A DNA stretch of 64,000 nt from Chrysopilus asiliformis (Eukaryota > Arthropoda > Insecta > Diptera > Rhagionidae): positions 33,817,943 through 33,881,942 of the forward strand of contig OZ035962.1 in assembly GCA_964034945.1 (NCBI GenBank), written 5' to 3'. Position 1 is the first letter of the stretch, and the number at the start of each line of letters is the position of its first letter. Of this stretch, positions 44,938 to 56,225 are shown piece by piece. Below the pieces are notes generated by a model. That model searched no databases and was not told where the DNA came from. It saw only the letters and a program-made list of their open reading frames with translations. The position numbers and the translations under genes were made by a program.

Positions 44938-45432
44938 TGGTTCAACCACAGTGAAGGCAGCAAGCGGCAGCGGCGGGCGGCATTTTTTTTGCACTAACAT
45001 AGCGCAACGACAGCGGAAGTCAAAATTTGCCGCCGCCGCCCAAAATGTTTTATGAAAACCACCACATTCGGCGCCACATTCTATGACGATTTTTCTTCGT
45101 TGTTTTGTGACAACCACCTTCGGCGCCGCATTCTATGCAGATGTTTGACGTTTTGATTTCGCAAGATGCCGACAACGGAGGAAAAATTAAAAGAGGTCTT
45201 AAAAGGAAATCCAATGCTCTACGATTTGGCCCATCCTCAATACAAAAGGACATAAAGGAAAATAAATGGAGCAAAGTAGCGGACGAATTAAATAAGTTTT
45301 GACTTTTCAAATTTGACAGAAGCATATGCCGACGGTGCCGCTATCAATGTAGCTGGCTCGGCGGTATGTGTGGCGGCGCCATGCCGCCTGCCGTCGCCGC
45401 TGACGCTTGCCGCCTTCATTTTGGTTTAACCA
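44938..45432. mobile_element. PIF/Harbinger derivative (495 bp) with MADF fragment
   Basis: The left end TGGTTCAACCACAGTGAAGG and inverted right end TGGTTAAACCAAAATGAAGG have TAA on both sides (44935-44937, 45433-45435). Subterminal arms are GC-rich (GCAAGCGGCAGCGGCGG and its counterpart). It retains part of the MADF protein that PIF-type elements often carry. Confidence 0.82.
45166..45300 (+). pseudogene. MADF-domain fragment from a PIF/Harbinger element
   Basis: ATG at 45166 reads MPTTEEKLKEVLKGNPMLYD, then LAHPQYKRT and a stop at 45253. After a frame change KENKWSKVADELNKF follows, completing the MADF pattern (helix, LYD, Y(K)R, W..VA.EL). MADF domains bind DNA and appear as the accessory protein of PIF/Harbinger elements. 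The first-exon half only is present and broken. Confidence 0.75.
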
Positions 45433-45496
45433 TAAGAACTGCTTTGTTCTCTGACCGGTTCCTCAGTTATTGAGGCGTTTTAATTTCAGACTTCAT

Positions 45497-45862
45497 TCAA
45501 ATTTCATCATCATCCTTGGCGCTACAGTTCTCGAAGAGCCTGGTCCTCCTCAATTGAGGTTTCATAACAATTTCTTCTCTGCTTTGCACCTACAATTTTT
45601 ACATGGATTGCGAACCATGGATGAATTACAGCGTTTGTAAGGTTTTTACGTTGCAACCTATCAACAGCAGAGGCCGTGATAACAATCTAGACCGATGATG
45701 TCGTTAACACCAAGCGGTAACTATCACTACTCATTTCGTAAAGCAAGTTGAGTGGACTTAAATCACAGCGTGCGTGCGACTGTCGGGAATTGAACTAACG
45801 ACCTCCGGAATACGAGCCAAGTACTTTACCACTTGGACTACGCTAGTCAACTTTAGTTGTTT
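45497..45862 (-). mobile_element. tRNA-derived SINE (Thr-like head)
   Basis: On minus the head contains TAGTCCAAGTGGTAAAG (A box), an anticodon-loop-like CTCGTAT (CGT, Thr) and AGTTCAATTCCCG (B box). The body follows, and the element ends TTCGAGAACTGTAGCGCCAA and a GGATGATGATGAA tail near 45500. A tRNA head, unrelated body and simple-repeat tail define a SINE. A full-length tRNA fold is not supported. Confidence 0.65.
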
Positions 45863-46845
45863 TATATTTTTTAGCAGATATTTCTTAAGCGTCTTAATTT
45901 CTTCGAAAAATATGTTTTTTAGTAAAGACGGTGATTTGTTCTCAATAATTTTCACCTTAGGAAATAGGATTTTATTAAAAATAAAATGCACAAATAAAAT
46001 TTTTCTGTCAGTAGACGCAATCGTGATTGGAAGAAAATATGTTATTGATTGGCTTTAGAAATTCGATTGAAGTGCAACTAAATTAAATCTCTTGATACTT
46101 TACCACATGTGTAACTTTCAGTCAGATAAAAGAACCATTTTTGTTTTTAAACCAATTGAATTTCCGTTATCTTATTGGAAGCTTTTGGTAATGTATCAAG
46201 GCTTTGGTGTATCAAGGAAATAATGTTTAGTTTCTTCTGTTGTTGTATGAGTAGGCATGCTTTAAAGGCAATCCAATAGGCTTGATAGTCAATAAGTGAA
46301 ATCAATATTATACAATAAAATAACAAAAGCTTCCCATTTTTGGATTGTAAATTTTACGCAACCTAACTTTCTTTTAAATTTAAAGTAAATGATCCTATGG
46401 TCTTTAAAGGTTTAAACAAAGTGATAGGGAAAGTGTTGTAGTGTTACACCTGCTTTACGTTTTTTAGGATTTTTTATCAGCTGTTTTTTCGATCACTTCA
46501 GGTTTTTTACTCGACTGCTGTTCACAGAGAACGAATAAATGTTAGTTCATATTAATCTAACAACACTTCCATTTTGAGATTTGAGAATTAAGGGCGAGAA
46601 ATTATTAGTTTTTGTTTAGTGCAGTTTTAATGGCTCCTGTGTATTTTGTTTCTACCCCTAGGGGTATGCGTACCTCATGTTAGGAAACGCTGTACTAAGA
46701 GATTTGGAAAACACAGTTATTTTGTAGCGTTCTGGAAACTATGTTTAAAGTCGGTTAAAAATTCTCACTTTGCGGGAAAAAATTTAGCACTTACAATCAG
46801 GTTCGGCACAGACCTTTTTCTAGCCCTCTGCAGTTTCCAAATGGT

Positions 46846-47990
46846 GGGAAACAATAAAATACTATTTCTTATAAATTTGGTTATATGCATTTTTTCCATA
46901 ATTTTCGAGAGATTTTCAAAAAACCGAATTTAAAAAAAAAAACTTGAGAACCGTTATGCGGCGTCCAAACGTGCAGTTTTTTTGCTACGACTTAGTTTGC
47001 ACAGTTATCCGTGTAAAAAAACTGCGCAAATTTTGGGTCCAGACGATTCCGTCTTTTATATATTTTACACAGTTTTGTTTGAAATTTTATAGCGTTAGCA
47101 TATCGTATTTAGAACTTTCTTTTATTAAGCTAGCAAGACGTATTATTTTTCAGCTTAGCTGTTTGTATGATTTGTTAAAAAAATGTCGACGAACTAAATG
47201 GTGCAAACAGTGGTTATTAAAAAAAAAGCATTTATTCTCATGTGAACTTACTTCAAGAACTGGTCCATGAAGAGAATGATTCTAAATATAACAACTTCTT
47301 AGTGAATTTATTTTCTTGACAACCGTTTCGCGATTAGCACTTTTATCAATTTCCTTGAGTTTATTTATTAGCACTCCGTGACTATATTCTTTGCTTTTAA
47401 CTTTCCACAAGCAAGGAAACTATATAAATTTATAAAGTCGTCTAAAAACTATTTTGAACAATGCCGCAAATCACTCATTTTCATGTAAAATGATTGACGA
47501 TTGCAAAAAACTGTGTAAAAAGATTGAGTTTTCGTCCAGACGCTACGACATGCCTGCGCAGACTCGGTTTGCGCGGGTAAAACGGAGCAAAAAACTGCGC
47601 GTTTGGACGCCGCTTTAGAGAAATATTGAAGGATAAAATGTAGAAAATTTTATATTCTTTAAATTTTGTTTGATTCATTTTTTCCCAAAAGCGCATAAAT
47701 TTCGAAAATTTTTCAAATAACTATTTTTTTTCAAATAAAAAAATTGCATGGGAAGTACCCGTTACAGCTACTGTTACTTTTTTAAAAGTTGATAGAAACT
47801 ACGGTTTTCCTGAAACTTATTCCGAAAAAATTTTCAAGTCGCTAGGTCAACGCGTTCTCGAGTTATTTAAGATACGTACAACGGACAGACCGATGTACAG
47901 ATGCACGGACATCCTCATAATTGTGCTTGAAACGGATTTGATTTCGTACTGATAAGAAATGTTCTTTTTGTCCCCGTTCTCGAGTCGGCA
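46846..47990 (+). repeat. Dispersed repeat family 2, copy split by a TIR element
   Basis: The left part 46846-46956 (TTTTTTCCATAATTTTCGAG) and right part 47615-47990 (AAATGTAGAAAATTTTATAT, GAGTTATTTAAGATACGTA, ACGGACAGACCGATG, GATTTCGTACTGATAAG) match the copy at 7.2-7.7 kb. The TIR element at 46957-47614 interrupts it at a TTA. Confidence 0.65.
46957..47614. mobile_element. PIF/Harbinger-like element (658 bp) at a TTA site
   Basis: The left end TGCGGCGTCCAAACGTGCAG and inverted right end AGCGGCGTCCAAACGCGCAG differ at the first base. TTA flanks both sides (46954-46956, 47615-47617). GCACAGTTATCC- and AAAACTGCGCAAA-type strings recur inside. The orthologous empty sequence CCGTTAAAGC is visible in the family-2 copy near 7372. 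Confidence 0.8.
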
Positions 47991-48153
47991 TACGAGGGAT
48001 GTAAAAAGGAGAGGAAAGTAAAAAGCCGATTACTCGAAAACCAACTGCCTGATTTGGATTAAAAAAGTGGAAAACTTTTCACTCATTGAGTACCTATACT
48101 ATTAAATTCATTTTTTTTTTAAATTTATAGCTCAGGGATGTTACCCATATTTT

Positions 48154-48293
48154 TATACCCGTATGGTGAAACCAATGGGTATATTAACTTTGCCTTACCG
48201 TTTGTAACGCCAAGATCCCGTCATCACACACAAAAATGAATTACACCAGTGTGTTTAGAATGATAAAAAAAATTGAATTTTGCATGTCCGTCC

Positions 48294-48345
<52 letters not shown>

Positions 48346-48785
48346 GCCTGTCTGTCTGTCTGTCTGCCTGTCTGTCCGTCCGTCCGTCCGTCCGTCTGTC
48401 TGTGGCGCGGATTGCGGGCGCACGGATTGAGCTAGAGACTTGAAATTTTGCGCAGATTCGTTTTTCGTAAAATGCGAGGCTAAGTTCGTTAATGGGCAAA
48501 AATGGACCATTAGGGGGGGGGGGGGGGGGGGGGTACCCCCCATACGAACGAAAACGTTTTTTGCGAATATCTAAAAAAATGTTATCAAAAAAGTGCAAGA
48601 ACAAAAGTTATTTAGAATATTATTCTACATAAAACTCCCATACATGAAAATCCGATTGGAACAAGTTTTAAAAAAATCTTATTGGAAAATTTGAATTCAA
48701 ATGAAATTTTGATACGCCGTTCAATGAAATCACCATACGGGTTTTCAATAATTGCCAGATTTGCAATTATAGTTTTTGTTATGTT
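48154..48785 (+). mobile_element. INE-1-like element, copy F, with G-tract
   Basis: TATACCCGTATGGTGAAACC start, a very long (GTCT)n tract at about 48286-48402, a run of 22 G at about 48512-48533 where other copies have six or seven, then ACCCCCCATACGAACG. The 3' end CACCATACGGG and TTGCCAGATTTGCAA hairpin follows, ending TTTTTGTTATG. Several ORFs on both strands are read-through of the tract. Confidence 0.85.
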
Positions 48786-49260
48786 TACATCTATTATCTT
48801 AATGCTCCAGCCAAGGAATTACTTTTCCAAAAAGAACATCTCTATACATATCAAAGCCAACGTCTGTATGACTGTGTGTATGTCCGGACGGGGCTCGAAA
48901 ACAACTGGACTGATTTTGATGCGGTTTTTTCCTTACACATCTGACCAGATTATAAGCTATATATTTATTATTTTGCCGCCGCTTCCCGTTTCCCCCCTTA
49001 TTCTTTTATCCCCACCATAAACCTGTTCTTTAAGTTATTTAACAGAATTGCGCGTAAATAACTCGACCACATTCGCTGAAAATTTACACTATATATCCCG
49101 AATTGACTACTAAGCTTTATGGTTGTCAAATATTCTTCTACCCTCTGACCCCCTCTCCATCTATCTCCTTAACTTGTGAATGTATTTTAATACGGATTTC
49201 ATCGTTAGATAAGTCTTTTGGAAATATCGCACTTTTTAAATCGCTATATCTATTAAATGA
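48786..49260. repeat. Dispersed repeat resembling 22.5-22.9 kb
   Basis: GGCTCGAAAACAACTGGACTG and CTCTGACCCCCTCTCCATCT, then TATCTCCTTAACTTG, are of the kind seen in the 22.5-kb interval. No coding capacity. Confidence 0.35.
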
Positions 49261-49562
49261 ATGATCTGATTGCAACAAAATTTTGTGTGCATGAATTTTT
49301 GCCTACGTGACTTTTGTCTGGTGTGAAAAATGTACTTTCATCTGGGAAAAAGTGGAATTTTGTCCGGAAAAAATTACGAATGAATGTCTCAATGAAAAAA
49401 ATTCTAGGCTTCATTTTTTAAAAGGGAAATCACAGTTACAAAATCAGTTGACTAATATGTATTTAGAACCTTTAATTCTAAGCAAAAGTCCATTTTTTAT
49501 TGAAACTTTTGTTCGTAACTTTTTTGCGGACAAAAGTTTTGTTCGTAACTTTTTTCCGTGAT

Positions 49563-49665
49563 ATACTGGAGCTTCGATAAGTCGTATCTGAATATCACGA
49601 AATTCTCATTAACTCGAAGTTTCGTCTGTCCCCGTCAACTTCGACTCATCGAGGCTCTGCTGTAG
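49563..49665. mobile_element. Short pogo/Tigger-like MITE
   Basis: ACTGGAGCTTCGATAAGTCG at the left pairs with CGACTCATCGAGGCTCTGCTG at the right, with TA next to each end. The CTCGATAAGTCG core is typical of pogo-type ends. About 100 bp. Confidence 0.55.
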
Positions 49666-52150
49666 TCTTTTCTAGCATTTGAGAAATTATAACACCAAAT
49701 TGAAAAATCCAGAACAAAAGGTAAGTTCCTGGACGCCGGGACCACATGCCTAAATCCAGGACTGTCCTGGCCATTCCGGGTCACCTTAAGCATACTCTTT
49801 TGATATCAATGTGTATAAAATAATTACTTTAATTCCAATAAAATAAACCATACATTTTTTTCACGTTGCCTCACTTGCCGCCTTCAGTTATGCTGTAGCA
49901 TAGCATAACTGAAGTAGCATAACTGAAGGGGCACGTAAAAAAGAAATTATCATCGTAATGCCGGTAAATGACTTTTTTTTAGTAGAAACTTGATTGAATT
50001 ATTTTTGCACTACTATTCTGTAAATAAGTAAATTTTGAAATATTTCCAACCTAAAAAATACTTTGCAAATTAAATATTAGATTTTTTATATTGATCTCGT
50101 AACTACCACCTTAGTATTAGGATGTTTTACGTAAAGTAAACATTAACTTTGACTTTAGTATTATCACATGATTTTAAAGTAAAAAGCCTTACTTTAGATA
50201 TATCACCACGTATGTGGAAATTTCAGAGTAGAAGACGATTAATGATTTGTTGAAAATTATTAATTGATATCAATTTTTTATTTGATAAATCTGGCACTAC
50301 AGTTTCATCATTGAAAACCGTGAATGGAGGCGGTGAACAATAGCAATAATATGTACGTGTATTGTACACTTATCTCACATTATTTATGATAAAACGAAGC
50401 ACATACAAAACGTGTTATAAGTCTTTTCCGGATTCACTATTTGTATTTTAGAGAAATACTAGTTTTATTGTCATTAGCTATTTGCACCTGTAATAATAAG
50501 TAATAGGTTAATTGCCCATCTTGGAATGTAACATTTGATCGTGCAGAATCACAGATTCACTAGAATGTCACTTAAAAATCACCCAACCGATCATATTAAC
50601 TTTATTATGGCAAAATTTGATAGCAAACACGAGCAAGTGTAACTAGGTCTTGAACATGTCAAAATCTTTTCCGATATCAGAAACAATGAAGTTGACTCTC
50701 ACTCACAAACTTAAACTTTCAAGCTCAAGTAATGTTTTAGCATATCTTGAAGTTTTTCACACGTATATGACGTTTCTCTCCTATTAGGTGTATTATATAT
50801 TTCTTTTCTCTTTTTCCATATAATTTTTACCTGTATCCGGGATGATAAAGTAGAAAATTATGTGACAATTAAAAATCACAGATCTTTTTCGTGTTTGATA
50901 TTTTCATTTCAATATGGCTCTATTCGAGATGTACATGTAGGGGAACCTGGGTCATTTTCGGAAGAATATTTTCTAACACGGAAAAATCCCGATGTGTCCT
51001 CCTCCGATTTGGATGAAACTCGGATATGTTGTTAAGGGAGGGGGTGTCTGGTGTTTCGAAAATTATGCAATTTTTAGTTTTCGTCTATTTATCCGAAACT
51101 TTATCCGAATATTCACAGGAATATTTATTTTAGCAAGAGAAAATACTGTTAAAAAGATTTACATTTAGAACCCCCTCCCCAATGTTATATTTTTGGCTCT
51201 CCTATCTTTAATTACTGGCCGGTTTTCTTGAAATTTAGTATGGATGAAAATATGGCAAACCATAAAAAGTTCGTTTACAGGCTAAATTTCGGTCTCTGTG
51301 CTTAACCCTCGCTGGCAATGAACAGTTTATCACTGATGAGTTATGATAAGGTTGACCGTATCGAGGGGTGGAGAAAAACCAAGTTTCGAGATTGTGGCTT
51401 GTATATTTCGGCTGGAATAGGGTTGTTAATTCTTACCCCTGTTAATTTAAGTCCCGGCTTCCCCTACTTTATAAAATTACATTACGCTGATTGCTCTTGT
51501 GCCCGCAGAAGAAGAACGATCAAAATTTATCTAACTTGCTTAAATTATATAAGTTTGCGTTTACATTTATCATTGTGCTGCCGGAAGTTTCTTTATAGTG
51601 AAAATGGCATGCCGATCAATTTACCACACATGGGGGTAAAAATGGCACCACACTTTGAGTGCTGTAAAAACTCACGTATGCCAATTTACATATCACGTGT
51701 TAAAAATTTGAAATCTAAAATTAAATTACACATTTGTTATGTAAAATCTAAAATTAGTGTTTGAAAATCACAATTTCAGCTAAAAGAAATACATATACAT
51801 TTCAGTGTTGTGAAATTACAATTCATCCATGGTCAGAAACCCTGCAAAACAGTAGGTGCGGAATAATGGAACGAAAAGTTGGAAGAGGCCCAGTACCACT
51901 TTGTGATGTAGTGCCACAAGAAATAAAAAAAATTAGTTTTCGAGAAAAAAAAAATAAGTTTTTAATATTAAAAGAATATTAATTAAAAAATAAAAACCCT
52001 ACCTTGTAAAAAAAAACCTGAAAACAATCTTAAACTAAAAAGAAACAAACTTTTAAACTTCTTAAGTCATTACACAGGCGGTGTACACCTAAAGATACGT
52101 TTTTTCTCTAAATTCTTCCCGCCTTTGTAACGGATCAAGAGGTTTTAGAG
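49666..52150. other. Interval with no supported gene
   Basis: A perfect short hairpin (CTTCAGTTATGCT with AGCATAACTGAAG) lies at 49884-49928. The 148-aa ORF at 51318-51764 has no recognisable domain and low-complexity ends, so I do not call it. TGTAAATTACA-like debris occurs at 51680-51830. Confidence 0.4.
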
Positions 52151-52154
52151 TTTG

Positions 52155-52180
52155 TTGGCAATTATAGCTTTTGTTATATT
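52155..52180 (+). repeat. INE-1-like 3' end fragment
   Basis: TTGGCAATTATAGCTTTTGT matches the last bases of the INE-1-like copies; nothing else of the element is present. It abuts the 3' end of the RT relic. Confidence 0.45.
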
Positions 52181-52887
52181 TATTAACAGTTTTCTTTTCA
52201 ATCTTCTTCTTTTTCTTTTGGCGTTACATCCGGGTGGGATTTGACCTTTTTCACATATCGCCTCCACTCCTCACGATTCTATGCATGTGATCGCCAGTTT
52301 CGCACTCCTAGTTTTCTTGCGGGTTGATCCACATTATCCACCCATCTCGATCGCAGTCTTCCTCTCGCCCTGATGCATGCTGGTGTCCCATGAAAAACTC
52401 TTTTTTGTGATCGATTTTCATTCAGTTGGGACAAGTGTCCTGCTCATATCAACCTTTGTGCTTTTGCGAGCTTAAATAAATCTTCATTTTTTATTAGTTC
52501 GCTGATTTCTACGTTGCCCCTTCTGATATATCATGATTATCAAGCGTTTTTCCCTTAAGATCTTTCTTAAAATTTTCCTTTCACATCCATATTTGACCAC
52601 CGGTCTTATTATTGTCTTATAAATTAATAATTTGGTTTGACGTGAAATATCTTTTTGTGCGCGAAGTAGCATCTGTTTCCTACTTGTATTCGTTCTTGTA
52701 CTCCCAAGTAGGGATTGCAATACCGGTAAACGGTAAACCGGTTTACCGGTAAATCGGCTGAAAATGCATAATTTTTTTACCGGTAATTTTACAGCTCATT
52801 ACCGGTAAATTCGGTAAAAACATTATTTTTATAGTGAGGCGTGAAACTACTCTTGTTATGAATACATTAAATGTTATACGTATTTAA

Positions 52888-53115
52888 CCCTATTCCTGTC
52901 AGGCTGTGACTGTGAGTCACTATTCAATTTCGAACCAATATAGATGATTTAATACATGTTTTAACGCAAAATCAATTTAATGTATTTTATTATTGGTCAC
53001 TACGCTACTGTTATATAGAATAAATTTTATGTTTTTTTGTTAAATTGATTTTGCGTTAAAACATGTATTAAATCATCTATATTGGTTCGAAATTCACAGC
53101 CTGACAGGAATAGGG
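52888..53115. mobile_element. piggyBac-like MITE (228 bp) nested in the hAT
   Basis: TTAA (52884-52887), then CCCTATTCCTGTCAGGCTGT; the right end ACAGCCTGACAGGAATAGGG is followed by TTAA (53116-53119). The arms extend inward (ATATAGATGATTTAATACATG inverted at the other side), making most of the element a hairpin. CCCT/AGGG termini with TTAA are diagnostic of piggyBac. Confidence 0.92.
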
Positions 53116-53615
53116 TTAAAAGTGTTTTCTTTTAACTCAACCAAATTTAAAGTCAAAATATTAATGTGGATGATTATTACTAGTGAAAAAAAAAATTTTA
53201 TATGCGTTGGTGAGTAGACTTCAAACTCAAAGTATGAGCAAAAGTTTTCCAATTTCCCGGTAGCGTTTTTTACTTTTTACAGTTATTTATATATTATAAA
53301 TATTTTTTACGTATTATAAGATTAAACAAAGCGAGACTAAACATGAATGGTGTCTATCTCGCTTGAACTTTAGGCGCTATTGAAAAATTTCTGAGAGAAA
53401 ACATATTGAGAGAAATTTTTTCAAAAGCTTTTCGCTCATTTGTCTTTCCACTATATGGAAAGCCCTATATCAGAATTTGACACTAGTGATTGGCTCTCAA
53501 AATATAGATTTCTGTTCTCTCAGTGCAGTTTCAAATTTCATAGTAAGCAATGTATTTTCAAAACAAATTGTTGTTTTAGTAAGCTATGAAATCTTGCATG
53601 TTCTTAGCATAAGTA

Positions 53616-54457
53616 GGCTGCGTTCATAATTGCAGAAATCTATCGCAGTACTGCGCAAAAGTCAGCTGGGCGCAGACAGTCTGCGATGCAGCAGACTTTT
53701 GGACTGCTTTAGCTGCTGCAGTGCGTTCATAACCTGCTTGGCTGAGTAAAGAAAGAAATAGAGAATCTGACAGTTAAGATTTTCTATTGACAGTTTTCGT
53801 TTTTGATAGCGCTGTACACGAATATTTTCGTTGTCTCCAATAAAATGAGCAATTCTCGATTGTATACAAACTCCGAAGTCAAATGTATTAAAGGCCTTTT
53901 ATATTTTGGAGAAGAAAAGAAAACGCCGTCGTTTTTTGCTAAGTCGAGTGATCAGAAGCAATATTACACAATATTTTGTTATACGTGACAAGCAAATTAC
54001 CAAATTTCTTTTTGACATCGTCTTGCGAGAACGGAAAATCGGCCTTAATTTCTGTGATGTTACGTAGAACCATTTTCCACAAAGCAGATTTCTTTCGCTC
54101 CCCGGAATTCAACATTCGCTCTAATTTAAGTCGTTCAACAATCAAAAGCTTTCAAGCTAACGCTCTCCACTTTTTGTCATCCCGCAACTCATTAAAACTC
54201 AAAATTTTAATGTAATTTTTCACATTTTATTAATGTTATTTACGAGTACTTAGATCTCGCTATCGCTGTCCGCCATTATTTCACATGTTACTTTCTGCTG
54301 CGTTATCGTCAGCTAAATTTCTTTACTGCGCTTGCTGCGCAGTTGCTGCCGAAAATTTTCTGCAGGCTGCTTTCATGAACGCACTGCACACTGTGCAGAT
54401 ATGATGATGAACGCGCTGCTTTAGTACTGCGTTAGATCTGCAATTATGAACGCGGCT
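53616..54457. mobile_element. PIF/Harbinger element (842 bp) with Myb/SANT-like relic, TSD GTA
   Basis: The left end GGCTGCGTTCATAATTGCAG and inverted right end AGCCGCGTTCATAATTGCAG are flanked by GTA (53613-53615, 54458-54460). CAGTACTGCG and CTGCTGCAG strings fill both subterminal regions. The 3-bp duplication plus a Myb-like ORF identifies PIF/Harbinger. Confidence 0.88.
53939..54210 (-). pseudogene. Myb/SANT-like DNA-binding protein fragment of the Harbinger element
   Basis: The minus frame reads LSFNELRDDKKWRALA, a stop, then KLLIVERLKLERMLNSGERK, then SALWKMVLRNI, and DVKKKFGNLLVTYNKI. The spacing of Leu-Ile-x2-Arg, the Trp in WKMV and KKFGNL...Y fits the trihelix/Myb-like accessory protein encoded by PIF/Harbinger elements. 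One in-frame stop and no upstream start show it is defunct. The opposite-strand 79-aa ORF is its shadow. Confidence 0.68.
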
Positions 54458-54466
54458 GTACAGTAA

Positions 54467-54946
54467 AGGTAGAAATACATGACGAGAGACTTTGGTCTCT
54501 TAGACCAAAAATTTCGCCTCTGCATACATAGAGACCTGTGTATACACTTCGGAGACCGGAGATTTGTCTCCAAGTATCAACTCTCTAAGGTCTCTTGGTC
54601 TCCGGTCTCGAGACGAATTTTGACATTTCAGGAAATTGTTTTGTGGGAACGAGAATTTGTTTCGTTGTTTTGAGATTAAAGGTCAGTTTTTATAAAGAAA
54701 AAAAGTGTTTTTACTTATTTTATATTTTAGATTAGTGATATTGTTGTTATGCTTGGAGAAGATATACCTGCGTCGTGTATGCACTCCAGAGATTTTGCTT
54801 TTAGAGACTTTTTAGTAAACGTCGCCGGAGATCTATTTTTTGATCTCCAGACTTAAATGTCTGTGATCGTGTATACATTTTCGAGGTTTTTGCCTATTGT
54901 ACCCTGGAGACCAGAGACCAAAGTCTCTCGTCGTGTATTTCTACCT
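54467..54946. mobile_element. TIR element (480 bp) nested in the hAT, GTAA flanks
   Basis: The left end AGGTAGAAATACATGACGAG and inverted right end AGGTAGAAATACACGACGAG are followed in both arms by AGACTTTGGTCTCT. GTAA abuts each terminus. GAGACC/GGTCTC palindromes recur through both subterminal regions. The superfamily is uncertain (3- or 4-bp duplication). It lies only 10 bp from the Harbinger element. Confidence 0.82.
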
Positions 54947-55620
54947 GTAATATATACATCTGTGCAAAAAAAAGTTTTTAAAATAGATAACTGCATAAAC
55001 ATAAGCAAGCTTCTCAAAATAACTCAACAAAGTGGTGAGAATTTTGGTTTATTATTCTTAATATTATTATATTATATTGCGTTTTATATTTTAGTTTTCT
55101 GAAGACAGATAAAGGATACTTTCAATTACACATTATTTCTTATTTTTTATCCTCTCTATCATATAATATTGTGCATATCCTAATAATTTTAGAAAATGTT
55201 TAATTTACCGGTAATTACCGGTTTACCGGTAATTTTAATTTTTTTTACCGCGTTACCGGTAATGACAAAGTTCGGTAAATTTGCAATCCCTACTCCCAAG
55301 TATTTGAAAGTTTTTACGCCTTCTAAATTTTACTGTCCTATTGATATGTGCTGAGGTATCCTTCTTCGATGATCTCTGGACATTCTTAGATATTTCGTTT
55401 TATTTTCGTTTATTTTCAGGCCAACTTTTTTTTGGTTTCTTTCTCAATCTCTACGAATAATTATGTCATAGATCTATAATTTCTTGCCATGATTGCGATA
55501 TCATCAGCGCACGCTACAATTTGGTAAACTTTATTAAATATATTACCACCGTTCTCGAATTTCCCAATGGCGTTAAAAATCAAAGCTGAGACAGCTTTTT
55601 TCAGTTGGGTTTTTTAATTT

Positions 55621-56225
55621 TTAATCATTTTTTTTCAAACTTTTTAGTTATTTTTTTACTACAAACAAACTTCTCTATCTCCCTCCACATGATACGAACT
55701 CCCTTTCCTGCTTTCTGCCAAAATACTAATTGCATTTTGATATTGTGCAGGTCGTTAGGGAAAAGTTTCACCCACTAAGCCACTTACTCCCGCATTATAC
55801 AAACCCCCTCTCTATTCGGAGCACTGATTTTGAGGAAATCGCAAACAACTTTTCATTTCCTTGGGAGAGTGGGAAATAAATAGTCCAATTTTGGCGCAAT
55901 ATACACAGTGACACTCGGGAGGAGAAGATGAAACTTTAGATGTGTTACATAAAATGTATTTATTTGGTTCAATTCAGACAAAATGGCGCTTCCGGTTCAC
56001 CATTTTGAAATTTTTTACGTCGTATCGACACTCGCAGAGCCAACACGAATCTAACGACACCTCGGTTGTCAAAATCGGTCAAGCAGCACGAGGTGATGAA
56101 TAATCAGACGTACATACACCTTAAACGCATAACCCCCCTTTTTCAGTCTTTTTCAAATATGTGTTTTTTTATGTCGACAACAAGAAAGAAAAGCGTTTCT
56201 TAAATTGAAAAATGTTGCCTGTTTT
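55621..56225. other. Interval with no gene
   Basis: AT-rich DNA with short C-rich runs; nothing supported. Confidence 0.4.

Larger units (their letters stand above)
52709..55292. mobile_element. hAT element (2.58 kb), TSD CTCCCAAG, carrying three nested TIR elements
   Basis: The left end TAGGGATTGCAATACCGG and inverted right end TAGGGATTGCAAATTTACCG are flanked by perfect CTCCCAAG (52701-52708, 55293-55300). ACCGGTAA and TTTACCGG strings crowd both subterminal regions. Nested inside: piggyBac-like 52888-53115, PIF/Harbinger 53616-54457 and a further TIR element 54467-54946. Removing them leaves about 1 kb without a transposase. Confidence 0.92.
52195..55620 (-). pseudogene. Non-LTR reverse-transcriptase relic, split by a hAT insertion
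   Basis: On minus, 55620-55301 encodes IFNAIGKFENGGNIFNKVYQ, VACADDIAIMARNYRS (the catalytic A-D-D), GLKINENKTKYLRMS and FKYLG. The frame resumes at 52700 with ISRQTKLLIYKTIIRPVVKY GCE and later GHLSQLNENRSQKRVFHGTP and RGRLRSRWVDNVDQPARKLG, the C-terminal pattern of RTE-like pols with small C-terminal regions. Stops and frameshifts are frequent. The hAT at 52709-55292 lies between the two halves and its TSD CTCCCAAG falls in the TTTCAAATACTTGGGAG segment. Confidence 0.85.

Noticed and set aside
51318..51764. 148-aa ORF
   Set aside because: No recognisable domain, uneven composition, no splice or regulatory context; likely chance in AT-rich DNA.
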